This document shows, one piece after another, positions 19,626 through 29,156 of a stretch of 64,000 bases of DNA. This DNA is from Gammaproteobacteria bacterium (GTDB lineage: Bacteria > Pseudomonadota > Gammaproteobacteria > HK1), in NCBI GenBank assembly GCA_021773795.1, contig JAJFJT010000029.1, positions 16,036-80,035 on the forward strand, read 5' to 3'. Positions within the stretch are counted from its first letter, which is position 1; every line of letters starts with the position of its first letter. Below the pieces are notes generated by a model, which saw only the letters and a program-made list of their open reading frames with translations, searched no databases and had not been told where the DNA came from. A program made the translations under genes and the position numbers.

Positions 19626-20451
19626 GGACGGACAGAGATTCGAGCTTGAACACATTGACTCCATAAAGGCCACCGCCAAAAAGGCGATGATGGAGGCGGC
19701 TAATGCTTTTGCCCTGAGTCACTGCCATTTGCTCTAGGCGTTGATTCAAATCTTGGCCCAGAAATCCCTTAAGCCAGGGTTCGGCACGGGCAAGCAAGTG
19801 CCGCCGGGGATCGAGGTGGGTAAGGAAGTTGGTGGGCGAGGCGAATTCGGTAATTAGCAGGCGTCCGCCGGGTTTAAGTACGCGCAGGCACTCATTGAGT
19901 GTCCTTTCGCGCACTTCCGGGGGAAGTTCGTGGAGCAGGAAAAACACCACGATGGTGTCCAGAGAGTCATCACGATAGGCGAGTGACGCTGCATCCATCC
20001 GGCTAAAACAGACGTCTTTGTCCGCTTTGATTTTTTGTTGGCTGAGTTTTATTTGGCCGGGCAGGACATCTGCCAGGTGAAAGCGCTGACCATCCAGAGC
20101 CTGCTGCATGCGGGTGCTGAAGTCGCCGTAGACACAGGCGAGCTGCAGGGTTTCACCCGCTGCTTCGCGGGTCAGGCAGCGCAGGGTTTCTTCCTTGAGG
20201 GCGCGGTACTGGCCAAACAGGATGAGGTTGATGATCGCGGGGCGATCAAAGAAGCGCATCCCGCGTGGTGATAGATAGGCCCAGCCATAGTGGCGGATGA
20301 GATATTCTGGAATCCCGTTTTGCGTCGCTATGGGGGTTGCCGCTGGAGGCGGGGCCGGTTGCAGTGCCTGAGGGGTGGGCGCAGATCTCGCGTGCCCGTC
20401 GGCGCTACCCTGCTTGGGGTAGGGGGCTGCTAGTGTGCTAGGCTTCGCCAC
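19597..20451 (-). CDS. RquA-like SAM-dependent methyltransferase
   Basis: This ~284-residue methyltransferase matches features of RquA, the enzyme that turns ubiquinone into rhodoquinone: YGWAYLSP, an FDRP...NLILFGQY stretch, LACVYGDFS as the SAM site and FFLLHELPPE. The start chosen is GTG 20451 preceded by GAGAAGGA; a longer reading from 20520 overlaps the peroxiredoxin gene more. It may be a true RquA or a close sister enzyme acting on another quinone. It is co-oriented with the peroxiredoxin and PhoX-like genes. Confidence 0.68.
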   Translation of the reverse strand: MAKPSTLAAPYPKQGSADGHARSAPTPQALQPAPPPAATPIATQNGIPEYLIRHYGWAYLSPRGMRFFDRPAIINLILFGQYRALKEETLRCLTREAAGETLQLACVYGDFSTRMQQALDGQRFHLADVLPGQIKLSQQKIKADKDVCFSRMDAASLAYRDDSLDTIVVFFLLHELPPEVRERTLNECLRVLKPGGRLLITEFASPTNFLTHLDPRRHLLARAEPWLKGFLGQDLNQRLEQMAVTQGKSISRLHHRLFGGGLYGVNVFKLESLSVHEQQKSTLS

Positions 20452-20968
20452 GTGCCGGATAATCCTTCTCAATAATGAATTCGAGTGCGCCCAGGATTTC
20501 GCGGAAGTGGGGTCTGGCAAAGGGCATGGTGCTAAGCGTAGCCGCGTAGAGGGTCTGGTCGGGGCGCAGTAGAAATACGCCGGGTTCGTTGAACAGTGCG
20601 GGCTCTTCCACGCCCATCGAGGTCACCCCTCGCCCGCTTGAGATATACAATCCCCAGGCCCGCGCCTCGGCAATGCTAAGGCCATAGCCGATACGCAAAT
20701 TATCGAGTCCCCATTCTGCTTTTGCCTGTTCGGCCCGCCTGTGGATGTCCGTGCTGAAGGCCAGAGCATGGACCCCCAGCTGATAGAAGCCGTCCAGATG
20801 GCGCTCCAGATCCTGCAGATAAGTCTTGCAGATGGGGCAGTGCAGGCCGCGATAGGCCACCAGCAGGCTGAAATGTTCTGGTGCATCGTCGCCTGGCTGC
20901 CATGCCTGTTCTGGCAGCAGTTTGAGATTGAGGGCAGGCACCTTCTGGCGTGGTGTCATAGCGGGCAT
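20438..20968 (-). CDS. AhpC/TSA-family peroxiredoxin-like protein
   Basis: This 176-residue thioredoxin-fold protein has an active-site region YRGLHCPICKTYL (~38-50) with two cysteines, like peroxiredoxin-like family proteins. It probably reduces peroxides or acts as a thiol oxidoreductase. It lies ten bases downstream of the giant flavoprotein and overlaps the methyltransferase gene, consistent with one transcript. Confidence 0.8.
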   Translation of the reverse strand: MPAMTPRQKVPALNLKLLPEQAWQPGDDAPEHFSLLVAYRGLHCPICKTYLQDLERHLDGFYQLGVHALAFSTDIHRRAEQAKAEWGLDNLRIGYGLSIAEARAWGLYISSGRGVTSMGVEEPALFNEPGVFLLRPDQTLYAATLSTMPFARPHFREILGALEFIIEKDYPARGEA

Positions 20969-20978
20969 TGAGGTTTTC

Positions 20979-23900
20979 CTAGATTCGGGGAATATCCTGC
21001 TGTTCCATGAGATAGGTTAGCCACAGGTTCGACAGTTTTTCCGGTACAGAATTCTGTCGCAAACGTCCATCCAGATGATTGAAATCCACCTCGTCCAATA
21101 ATTGATCCTGGTTGAAGCAGGAGTAGACGAAGCTTTCCTGGCCGGTCTCCGGGTCCTCGTGGCGACACATGCACTGGGCGCAGACTCCCTTCATCATGCA
21201 CTGCATGGTGGAGTTAATGGAGCCGTAGGCGATGGGGGCATCGGCGTTGAGGTAGGGTTTAAGCAGGCCTCTACGCTCCACCTTTACCGCCCCCATCATG
21301 CGATGGGAGCCGATGGCGATGAGATGGTCCACCTCGCTTAACGGAATCTCCGCAGTTCCCAGTTTACCCTCGGCATAGTGGATCATGGCCTGGATGATAT
21401 TGCCGACAAAGGTCCGATCCTGGGGGCGGCGCGGGGTGATGGCTTCGTTGCCTGGCAGCGGGTCCACGGCCCACACCACGACGTCCGAGGCTTCCTCCAC
21501 TTCCTTCATTTTGAAGGTGTCTTGGGCGAGCCGATAGCCGGCAAAGTAGACGACTCGGTTGCCGGCATCACGCATGGCTTTACCGATGGAAAACAGCACC
21601 GCATTGCCCAGCCCGCCACCGGCCAGCAGGATGGTTTTGTCGCGGGGGATCTCTGTGGGCATGCCGGTGGGGCCCATGAGAATGATGCGCTCGCCCGGTT
21701 GCCAAGTAGCGCACAGTCGTGAGGAGCTGCCCATCTCCAGCACGATGACCGCCACCAGCCCTTTTTCACGGTCCACCCAGGCACCAGTGAGCGCCATGCC
21801 TTCGGAGGCGAGGCGGGTGCCCTCTACCGTGGTGGCCAGACTCTCCATGCTCTGAGCCCGGAAGAACTGGCCGGGCTGGAATTTCTCGGCCTGCTGAGGG
21901 GCGTGCAGTACCACTTCGATGATGGTGGGGCTGAGCCGATTGACCTCCACCACGGTGGTGATAAGCCGATCATCGAGTTGGCCCTGGAAGTCGGTCAGGG
22001 CGTCGTCGCGCGCTGCTTGATCTGCGGCCTTCAGTGTCGCCGTTTCTGCGGTAAACAGGCGTGCGATGTGCGGATAACCGTGCTTCGCGCTGGCCATGGC
22101 CTTGACCACATTACCCACATAGACCGGGTGGTTGTCACCAAAGTAGGAGATGTATTTGCCCGCCTCCTGATAGGAGGTGAAGGGGGCCGGGGAGGTGAAT
22201 TTCGGTGGACCCGTACGCTCTGCCGGCACCAGGCGGAAACCGTCTTTGGTGCTATCGATATCGTGGCTACGATAGAACTTGCCATCTTGCTCGAAGGTGC
22301 CGGGATTTTCCCGCTGGTAAATGATGTTCGGTGAGGTGCCGGCGGCAACAAACAGGGCACGCAGGGGCACCGTGACATGTTTGCCTGTACCCACCAGTTT
22401 GTCGTCACAGTATTCGGTACGCTCGAAATTTACTGTGGATAAATGCCCATGTTCATCAGGCCCGGCTTCCACCGGGTTCATATAGGGGGCGATGGAGATT
22501 TGTTCCTCCAGGGCCTTCTGGATTTCCTCGTGATTCTGGCGATAGGAGGGGGCATCCTCTAGCGGCCGGCGATAGAACAGGGTGACACCACCCCAGCTGT
22601 TCACCAGCGGCGCAAAGTCGGGCACCCGTCCCTCGCTCTCGGCGAGTTCACGCTCGGCACGAATGGCACTGCCATGTTCGAGGAATTCATCGAGAATGCC
22701 GCAATCTTCCTCATCCATGCGCTCACGGATGGTGTCTTCACCGTAGCGGGCCGTGAGGATTTCGTGGCGATGGAGAATCTTTTCCACTTGCACCGGGTAA
22801 TAGGCCATCAACTCAGTGGTGGTGTCGATGGCGGTGAGACCGCCGCCCACCACTCCGGCCGGCAGGCGCACCTGCAGGTTGGCGAGAGAGCTGTGCTTGG
22901 CCGCACCGGTCAGTTGCAGACCCATGAGAAAATCCGAGGCCTTGCGGATACCGCGGATGAGGTTGTTCTTGATGCGGATGACCGTGGGCTCGCCGGCACC
23001 GGAGGCGATGGCGATGTGATCGAAGCCGAGAGCCCAGGCATCCTCAATACTCAGGGTGCCACCAAAGCGCACGCCGCCATAGGCACGGAAGGCATTACGA
23101 CGGGCGAGGGTCAGGTAGATGACCTTGAGGAAGTTTTTGTCCCAGCGCACGGTGATGCCATATTCAGCCACACCGCCGAAGCCCGCCATGATGCGGGTAT
23201 CGAGATCGTCGTAGATGGCGCCGAAGTCGTGTAGCGGCGGCGGGTACTCGCCCGCTTTTCCAGTGAGTGATTCGGGTAGGGGCTCTATCTTCAGCCCATC
23301 GATACCCGTGACTGAAAAGCCCTCGTTAAGCAGGTAATGGGCCAGGGTGTAGCCTGCGGGGCCCAAGCCCACTACAAGGACGTTTTTGCCGTTGTAGGGC
23401 AGTGCCACGGGACGCTCAATATTGAGGGGGTTCCAGCGCGTCAGCAGGCTGTAGATCTCAAAGCCCCAGGGCATAAACAGCACATCGGTGAGCACATTGG
23501 TTTCGATCTGCGGAATATTCACCGCCTCCACTTTTTGGTAGATGCAGGCCTTCATGCAGTCGTTACAGATACGGTGCCCGGTACCCGGCACCATGGGGTT
23601 ATCGATAATAACCATCGCCAGCGCAGCAATATTGTCACCATGACGCTTGAGCAGATTGGCTTCAGAGATACGTTCGCCCAGCGGGCAGCCGGTGGTGGGG
23701 ACATTTAGCGGATTACTGCGCGGGCTGCCGTCCTTATTGCGGATACCCTTGTTACAGGAGTCAGTATCCCGTTCGTGGCAATAGATACAGCGATCCACCT
23801 CGTAGTGAACGGCACGGGAGTCATAGCGGTTATCGGTCAGTGCGAAGCCGTCACGGCTGCGATTAAGCGCCAGTGGGCCGGTGAGTATTGGGTAACCCCT

Positions 23901-24710
23901 GGACTCATCCCTATTCATTTCCACCAGGCTGGAGAAATTGGTGCGTCCCGGGCTCTTGAAGGCCGGCCAGCCTTTGACCGTTGCGCTGAGCTTGGTGTCG
24001 TGGCTGGCCGCATGGGTCCAGCGCATCAGGCATTCCATCAGACCTTCGATAAAGTCCCCGGATGCATCGGCGGCGAGGGCGCTGGCAAAGGTTGCTGCTG
24101 CCTCGGTGTTTGCCGCCAGCGCCGTGCGAATGTCGTTGCAGTCCTGGTCCGGATTGCCGTCCCCGTATTCGCTGGGTTTGTTCTTGCCTATGCGCTCGTA
24201 ATGTTTGGCCAGTGCCAACAGGCGGGAGCCGGCTACCATGGTGGCATCTTCCCGGTCCTTTTCCGGGTCAAGGTCCGGAAAGCCAGCCCGTAGCAGCAGG
24301 CCCATGTCCTGCTCTATTTTAGCCAGATCCCAGTCTGATACGTCGCGAGCCTTCTTGAAACGCTTGGCTGCACCAGCCACTACTCCGCGGCGAAAGCTCG
24401 CCTGGGATTCCAGTTCGCGTGTCGTTATTGCCCGACCGTTTTCCTGTTCATCCCCAACGTTGAAGAGCTTGGCGAGGAAATCCCCCAGGTGGGGGGCCAC
24501 TGCAACCAGCAGTTCCGACACCTCTGGTGCCTCCATCTCCCCGCTCTTTGTACGGTAGTGGTTGAAGCGTGCAAAGAGCGCGTCGTCAGCTGATTTCAGT
24601 TTCGCATCGAAGTGCTGCAGCAACTCGGCGAGTGATTCCGGGTGGTAAAGATCTGCATAGCTGAAGCCGGGGATACCAAGTTCTAAATCAACGCGCACAG
24701 TATTATTCAT
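20979..24710 (-). CDS. Giant GltD-PyrK/FNR-type iron-sulfur flavoprotein
   Basis: This is a 1243-residue multidomain oxidoreductase. The first ~300 residues form a helical domain I do not recognise. Next comes a GltD-like FeS region (RCIYCHERDTDSC near 307, TGCPLGE, ICNDCMKAC), then FAD binding (VVGLGPAGYTLAHYLL ~450) and NAD(P) binding (VGGGLTAIDTTTEL ~620). From ~915 there is a ferredoxin-reductase-like module (PGQFFRAQ, LLAGGGLGNAV) ending in a PyrK-like [2Fe-2S] motif CMMKGVCAQCMC (~1170). This order corresponds to NfnB followed by NfnA, so it may move electrons between two pyridine nucleotides and an FeS partner. Function is inferred from domains only. Confidence 0.8.
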   Translation of the reverse strand: MNNTVRVDLELGIPGFSYADLYHPESLAELLQHFDAKLKSADDALFARFNHYRTKSGEMEAPEVSELLVAVAPHLGDFLAKLFNVGDEQENGRAITTRELESQASFRRGVVAGAAKRFKKARDVSDWDLAKIEQDMGLLLRAGFPDLDPEKDREDATMVAGSRLLALAKHYERIGKNKPSEYGDGNPDQDCNDIRTALAANTEAAATFASALAADASGDFIEGLMECLMRWTHAASHDTKLSATVKGWPAFKSPGRTNFSSLVEMNRDESRGYPILTGPLALNRSRDGFALTDNRYDSRAVHYEVDRCIYCHERDTDSCNKGIRNKDGSPRSNPLNVPTTGCPLGERISEANLLKRHGDNIAALAMVIIDNPMVPGTGHRICNDCMKACIYQKVEAVNIPQIETNVLTDVLFMPWGFEIYSLLTRWNPLNIERPVALPYNGKNVLVVGLGPAGYTLAHYLLNEGFSVTGIDGLKIEPLPESLTGKAGEYPPPLHDFGAIYDDLDTRIMAGFGGVAEYGITVRWDKNFLKVIYLTLARRNAFRAYGGVRFGGTLSIEDAWALGFDHIAIASGAGEPTVIRIKNNLIRGIRKASDFLMGLQLTGAAKHSSLANLQVRLPAGVVGGGLTAIDTTTELMAYYPVQVEKILHRHEILTARYGEDTIRERMDEEDCGILDEFLEHGSAIRAERELAESEGRVPDFAPLVNSWGGVTLFYRRPLEDAPSYRQNHEEIQKALEEQISIAPYMNPVEAGPDEHGHLSTVNFERTEYCDDKLVGTGKHVTVPLRALFVAAGTSPNIIYQRENPGTFEQDGKFYRSHDIDSTKDGFRLVPAERTGPPKFTSPAPFTSYQEAGKYISYFGDNHPVYVGNVVKAMASAKHGYPHIARLFTAETATLKAADQAARDDALTDFQGQLDDRLITTVVEVNRLSPTIIEVVLHAPQQAEKFQPGQFFRAQSMESLATTVEGTRLASEGMALTGAWVDREKGLVAVIVLEMGSSSRLCATWQPGERIILMGPTGMPTEIPRDKTILLAGGGLGNAVLFSIGKAMRDAGNRVVYFAGYRLAQDTFKMKEVEEASDVVVWAVDPLPGNEAITPRRPQDRTFVGNIIQAMIHYAEGKLGTAEIPLSEVDHLIAIGSHRMMGAVKVERRGLLKPYLNADAPIAYGSINSTMQCMMKGVCAQCMCRHEDPETGQESFVYSCFNQDQLLDEVDFNHLDGRLRQNSVPEKLSNLWLTYLMEQQDIPRI

Positions 24711-24852
24711 GTTGGCTTGAACCCTTTTTTTGACTAGAGTTTTTGCTAATAGAGGGAGGATGGCACGAGTTTCATCATATTCGATTCAAGAGTGGCTGGC
24801 GAATGCCGCTACAGGGGTACGGTCAACTGAATTCCGGGTAATTATTCGAATT

Positions 24853-25971
24853 ATGGGCACACACATTTTCCGATTTCCTGCCGCTCTCTGGTTGCGGGCA
24901 TTGCTCTTGGTCGTGGGCGCGGTTCTAGCGTCCGTGGTCTGGGCCCAGGGAAGCCACGACCCGGACCCGAGCACCGGAAGCTTGCGTCTTGAACAGGTGA
25001 TTTCCCCGGGGTTTTCCGGAGCCCTTGCGGATCAGGGTGGGGATGCCTACCCGCCCTTTGTTTTGGGGGTACTGGATCTTGAGCGTCGGCGGGATATTGG
25101 CCGTGAAGGGGGGCGTCAACTTGCCGTTGAAGGGGAAGTGCTGAACCAGCAGATTGTCGATCGAGAGGCCTATATGGCGGCGCTCAAGGATCTCGCGCTC
25201 AAACAAGAGGTGGTGATACAGGTGCTGAAGTCACGTCTGCAACAGCGTGATGGCAGTCCACGGGCGCAACGGCGTGTTGCCTCTGAAAGTACTACTGCAG
25301 AGACGGCCCCGGAACAATATATGCTCCAAATATCCGCCCTGCTAGTGGTCGCTTTGTTGCTGACCCTTGGGCTTTATCTTCGCTCGCGTTTCGCGGAGCG
25401 ACGACTGATAGCCGCTGCCCTGCGTGGAGAAGCAGAGCGGCGGCACGGGGAGGCTGAACGGCGGCATGCTGAAGCGAAGCGGGCTGCCAGTACCCATCCT
25501 GTCTCCGGAGAGGATGTTTCAGCAGCGCCTGTTGACGTCCCGGAGGAAGTGGCTCTGCAACAAATTGAAGCTGCTGTCAAAGTGGCACAGACGCCCCAGG
25601 TTTTAGATGTTGCCCAGCAGCTTCGGGAGATCGATACCCTGCTTGCCTATGAAGATTATGAGGGAGCTGGAAAGCGGCTGCTGGAGTTGATAGATACCTA
25701 CCCGGAGAATCCCGAATTTCGTCTGCGCCTGTTACATTTGCAATCGGTACAGGGGGATACAGAAGCTTCTGCGGCCGAGTCGGAGATTCTGGCGACGATG
25801 ATGGACGGCCCGCTCTCGGATACCTTGCGTCGGGTGCGCAGTGTTGGCCACGACATGTTGCCGGAACATCCCTTGTTCAGTGCGGACTCGAAAGGAGGGC
25901 CTGCAGAGGAAAGCGAGGATCTTCAAAAAACCCAAGTCCTGAACCTCACACCGAAAGATGGCAAAGACTAA
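24853..25971 (+). CDS. Membrane-anchored protein with FimV-like C-terminal TPR segment
   Basis: The ~372-residue product starts with a signal peptide (MGTHIFRFPAALWLRALLL...), then a periplasmic region with a coiled coil, one membrane helix (~165-185), a highly charged helix rich in ERRHGEAERRHAEAKR, and a cytosolic C-terminus with a TPR-like LLAYEDYEGAGKRLLELID. The layout resembles FimV/HubP-type proteins without the LysM domain. An upstream in-frame start (24730) is less likely because it would bury the signal peptide. Role unknown, possibly cell-pole or envelope organisation. Confidence 0.6.
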   Translation: MGTHIFRFPAALWLRALLLVVGAVLASVVWAQGSHDPDPSTGSLRLEQVISPGFSGALADQGGDAYPPFVLGVLDLERRRDIGREGGRQLAVEGEVLNQQIVDREAYMAALKDLALKQEVVIQVLKSRLQQRDGSPRAQRRVASESTTAETAPEQYMLQISALLVVALLLTLGLYLRSRFAERRLIAAALRGEAERRHGEAERRHAEAKRAASTHPVSGEDVSAAPVDVPEEVALQQIEAAVKVAQTPQVLDVAQQLREIDTLLAYEDYEGAGKRLLELIDTYPENPEFRLRLLHLQSVQGDTEASAAESEILATMMDGPLSDTLRRVRSVGHDMLPEHPLFSADSKGGPAEESEDLQKTQVLNLTPKDGKD

Positions 25972-25974
25972 CCC

Positions 25975-26460
25975 CTAGCCAGCACTAACCTCCTCAATTT
26001 CCCGACAGGCCTCCAGCACTTCGGCCACGTGGCCTGCCACTTTTACCTTGCGCCACTCGTGGCACAGTACGCCGGCGGCATCGATGAGGAAGGTACTGCG
26101 TTCTATGCCCATGTATTCCCGGCCATAGAGCTTTTTCAGCTTGATGACATCGAATAGGCGGCAGGCTGTCTCGTCTTCATCCGAGAGTAATTCAAAGTTG
26201 AATTCCTGTTTGGCCTTAAAGTTCTCGTGGCGGCGCATGCTATCCCGTGAAATTCCAAAAATCAGCGCCCCGGCGGAGGCGAAATCTTCTGCGGCATCAC
26301 GAAAATCCTGCCCTTCGCGGGTACAACCCGGGGTGCTGTCTTTTGGATAGAAATACAACACCAGTTTTTTTCCACGCTGCTCTGAAAGTTTAAAGGTGCC
26401 GCCACCCGTGGTGGGAAGACTGAAGTCGGATAGTTTTTTGCCAAGTTTTACTTTGCTCAT
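25975..26460 (-). CDS. bcp: Peroxiredoxin Bcp/PrxQ
   Basis: This 161-residue thiol peroxidase carries the peroxidatic Cys in YPKDSTPGCTREGQDF (~46), the standard PrxQ motif. The usual Cys five residues later is not present here (GCTREGQ), so a 1-Cys mechanism or a distant resolving Cys is likely. It converges with the FimV-like gene, with only three bases between the stops. Confidence 0.92.
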   Translation of the reverse strand: MSKVKLGKKLSDFSLPTTGGGTFKLSEQRGKKLVLYFYPKDSTPGCTREGQDFRDAAEDFASAGALIFGISRDSMRRHENFKAKQEFNFELLSDEDETACRLFDVIKLKKLYGREYMGIERSTFLIDAAGVLCHEWRKVKVAGHVAEVLEACREIEEVSAG

Positions 26461-26526
26461 GGGGCCTCCGGAGGGTCGCCTCAGTGGGTATCGTATGATG
26501 AGAAGTATTCCTGTTATCTTCTTTAA

Positions 26527-26686
26527 GGAAGTTCCGATCTATTCATGAACTCGTATCTTGCGCCCAAAATGCCCGGATTTTTTGTCGCTGCTCTTCGCAA
26601 TAGACTGACTATTACGTGCGGTCAGCATCTCAAATCCGAACATTTTGAATCGTAATCTACTTCGCCCAGAATAAATCAGAGCTTCC
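26527..26686. mobile_element. MITE-like element, family B, copy 2
   Basis: This 160-base element is the same length as the copy at 12038-12197 and shares most of its sequence (for example ACTATTACGTGCG and CTACTTCGCCCAGAATAAATC). Flanks are TTAA and CTAA, an imperfect duplication. It lies between bcp and the MBL-cNMP gene and occupies half of that 312-base gap. Confidence 0.82.
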
Positions 26687-26772
26687 CTAAGTTGTCCTGG
26701 AACAGCCATAGCCATATATTTGAGGCAGCGGGTTCCAGATGTAACCCCGATATTTTGGCATAGGGAGGCGCA

Positions 26773-28965
26773 ATGTCCGAGTTGGAACTGACAAGTCCTA
26801 TGGATGGTTGCAAGGCAGTGGCGGTGCAAGACCGCACAGTGCTGTTTGGCCAGCCTCCGGAGGTGCTCAAAGCCCTGATTAAATCGGGGGCCAGCCCACT
26901 GGATGCCATGGTATTGCCGGATGTGCGTGAGCGTTCCGGCGCGCTGCTCAATAATCTGGAATTTCCCCTTTATTATTTCCTGTTTATGACCGATGGCTTG
27001 AAACATGGCCGTCGTCTAAAGCTCATCGGTGAACCCGAGCACTTGGCCCATGCCATGGAACAGCTGCGCCTGACCCTGCTGGGCCCACACCGTGAGGAGT
27101 TGGAGGCTTGGGATACGGATCCAAAGCTCCGTGAGGAATGGCTCAATGCGGGTGAATTTTTTGCCCTAAAGGACGATCAGGGGGCGGTGCGTCCGGTAGA
27201 GCATTTTATCGAACCGATTCCGTTTCACGACAATCGGGTCGAACTGGACGGTTACCACATTGAGCGTCTGGGGACAGATCGCTTCGTATTAGGTGCGGAC
27301 GCAGGAAGTGTGGAAATCGACCTGAATGAGGTTGGGCAAATTACTCCGCCCTACGAGGTTTATGCCGACAATCTTCCGGGGCCGTTGTGCAAGTTTGGCA
27401 TTGATGTATTGGGCGGGGCCTCGGGCTTCACCCCCGAAGAGGCGTCTACTGGTCTGGTGCTTTGTTTCAATGGCTGGTACGTCCTTATCGACTCCATCCC
27501 CTTCGCGGATTGGCATCTGCGGGCACGGGGGATTTCGAGAAACCAGATTCGTGCTTTATTTCTCACGCATATCCACGATGACCATTGCAGCATGCTTCCA
27601 CTAATGCAGATGTCACACCGGATTGAGGTGATCACCACCCGTGCGATCTACGAGATGGCGATGCAAAAGCTCGCCCTGGGGCTGGGCTGGACGGCGGCTG
27701 CGGTGAAGGAACATTTCCGCTTTTTGGAGATTACCCCCGGCCGTCCTTTTGGCTATTACGGCCTCAACATTGATGCGCATTGTGCCGTCCACAGCGTGCC
27801 GACCATCGGGGCGGTTTTTTCTGCCTCACGAGAAGGGCAAAAGCACCAGATCTGTGTAGTAGGGGACAACCAGAGCTTTGCCGAGATCGAGCAGATGAGC
27901 ACTCAGCAATTGATTCGGCCAGACACCGAGGCCTATCTCAAGCATCTCTACCGCGCACCCTTTGACATGCTGGTAGCTGACGGGGGGATGGGTCTTATCC
28001 ATGGTGATCCGGCGGATGCGCTCCAATCCGAGGCTGAGCGCGTGGTTTTTGTGCATGTGGACCGTCTGCCAAACCGTTATAACGCTACCTTCTCACTGGC
28101 CAGTTCGGGCAAACGCTATACCATTCTCGAAGGTGGCAATGATCTCTACACCATGCGCGCCATTGAGTTGCTCATGGAGAACTTTGGTGAGGCACTTTCC
28201 GGGCGCTGGTTGAGTAGCCTGTTTGCCGATACCGATATTCGCCACTTCAATACCGATGATGTGATTCTCAAACAGGGTTGGGAGACCCGCGGTAATGTGC
28301 TGCTCATACTCACCGGCCATTGCCGGGTAATTCACCATGACGGCGAGCAGCTGCGCCTATTGGCAACCCGCGAGGCCGGCGAGTTTGTGGGTGAAATGGC
28401 GGTGGTAACCGGCAGCGAAAAACGTAATGCCAGTGTGGTAGCGGCGACTCCGGTAACGGTCTGTGAATTTCGTGAGGATTCTTTTGGGATCTTCATTGAA
28501 AAGCGTGGTCTCAAGGAAGCGTTGCTGGCGCAGTGGGGCCTGCGTGAGACTATCTCCGTGCTGCCACAGTTCGCCGGGCTCAGTACCACGGTGATTGATG
28601 CCCTGTCCGCTATCGTAGAGCGGCGCAGTCTTGAGCCGGGGCAGACTATGAGACTGGACGATGCTGGCGGTTGGTGGGCGATTATCTCCGCTGGTAGAGC
28701 GATCGATGTGGCCAGCGGTGAATTACTTGGCGTGGGTGACGAGGCAGGCTTTATGCCGCATGCACCGCAAGGATCTTTGCGTCTTAAGGCAAAGGAAAAA
28801 TGTATCGTACTTGGAATATCGGCGATGGTCCTGCGTGACCTGCTTGCAGAGAGTCCGCAGTTTAATTTCAGCTTGCGGCAATATCGTGAAGGTCTGCACC
28901 CAGGGCGCCAACCTTGGAGTCTGACGCTCCATACACTGGCGGATGGTGCTGGCTCTGGTGCCTAG
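26773..28965 (+). CDS. MBL-fold hydrolase fused to cyclic-nucleotide-binding domain
   Basis: This 730-residue cytosolic protein has an uncharacterised N-terminal region (~1-210), a metallo-beta-lactamase fold with the metal motif THIHDDHC (~275), and a cNMP-binding domain (~490-610) containing the FVGEMAVVTGSEKRNASVVA phosphate-cassette region. A second, weaker cNMP-like segment may follow. The layout suggests a hydrolase or oxygen/NO-reacting MBL protein gated by a cyclic nucleotide. It lies 190 bases upstream of the heme-copper operon. Substrate unknown. Confidence 0.78.
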   Translation: MSELELTSPMDGCKAVAVQDRTVLFGQPPEVLKALIKSGASPLDAMVLPDVRERSGALLNNLEFPLYYFLFMTDGLKHGRRLKLIGEPEHLAHAMEQLRLTLLGPHREELEAWDTDPKLREEWLNAGEFFALKDDQGAVRPVEHFIEPIPFHDNRVELDGYHIERLGTDRFVLGADAGSVEIDLNEVGQITPPYEVYADNLPGPLCKFGIDVLGGASGFTPEEASTGLVLCFNGWYVLIDSIPFADWHLRARGISRNQIRALFLTHIHDDHCSMLPLMQMSHRIEVITTRAIYEMAMQKLALGLGWTAAAVKEHFRFLEITPGRPFGYYGLNIDAHCAVHSVPTIGAVFSASREGQKHQICVVGDNQSFAEIEQMSTQQLIRPDTEAYLKHLYRAPFDMLVADGGMGLIHGDPADALQSEAERVVFVHVDRLPNRYNATFSLASSGKRYTILEGGNDLYTMRAIELLMENFGEALSGRWLSSLFADTDIRHFNTDDVILKQGWETRGNVLLILTGHCRVIHHDGEQLRLLATREAGEFVGEMAVVTGSEKRNASVVAATPVTVCEFREDSFGIFIEKRGLKEALLAQWGLRETISVLPQFAGLSTTVIDALSAIVERRSLEPGQTMRLDDAGGWWAIISAGRAIDVASGELLGVGDEAGFMPHAPQGSLRLKAKEKCIVLGISAMVLRDLLAESPQFNFSLRQYREGLHPGRQPWSLTLHTLADGAGSGA

Positions 28966-29013
28966 TCCAGATACCCCTACATGTCCCAAGGTGATTGCAT
29001 AAAAGGTTGACAT

Positions 29014-29023
29014 GGTATATACC
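29014..29023. promoter_or_regulatory. Palindrome in the heme-copper operon upstream region
   Basis: A perfect palindrome GGTATATACC lies just after TTGACA (29007-29012), which could be a -35 box. AAGG and CCTT flank it, making an extended dyad. It is a candidate operator for the operon starting at 29157. It does not match a consensus I can name. Confidence 0.35.
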
Positions 29024-29156
29024 TTGAAGCTGGCATAATAAAAATAAAAGTGCACAGAGTAGTTGAGTAAGCAGTTTTCCCCTGATAGTCATTTGAGTCC
29101 GGACGCAAGTCCCGGCGCTGTCAGCGGCGGTTCATAACGCAACGGGAGGAGACCGC

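Noticed and set aside
25424..25580. Repeat array in the FimV-like gene (GAGGCTGAACGGCGGCAT-type units)
   Set aside because: It is a short in-frame charged helix repeat of two to three units within the protein, not a mobile or CRISPR repeat.
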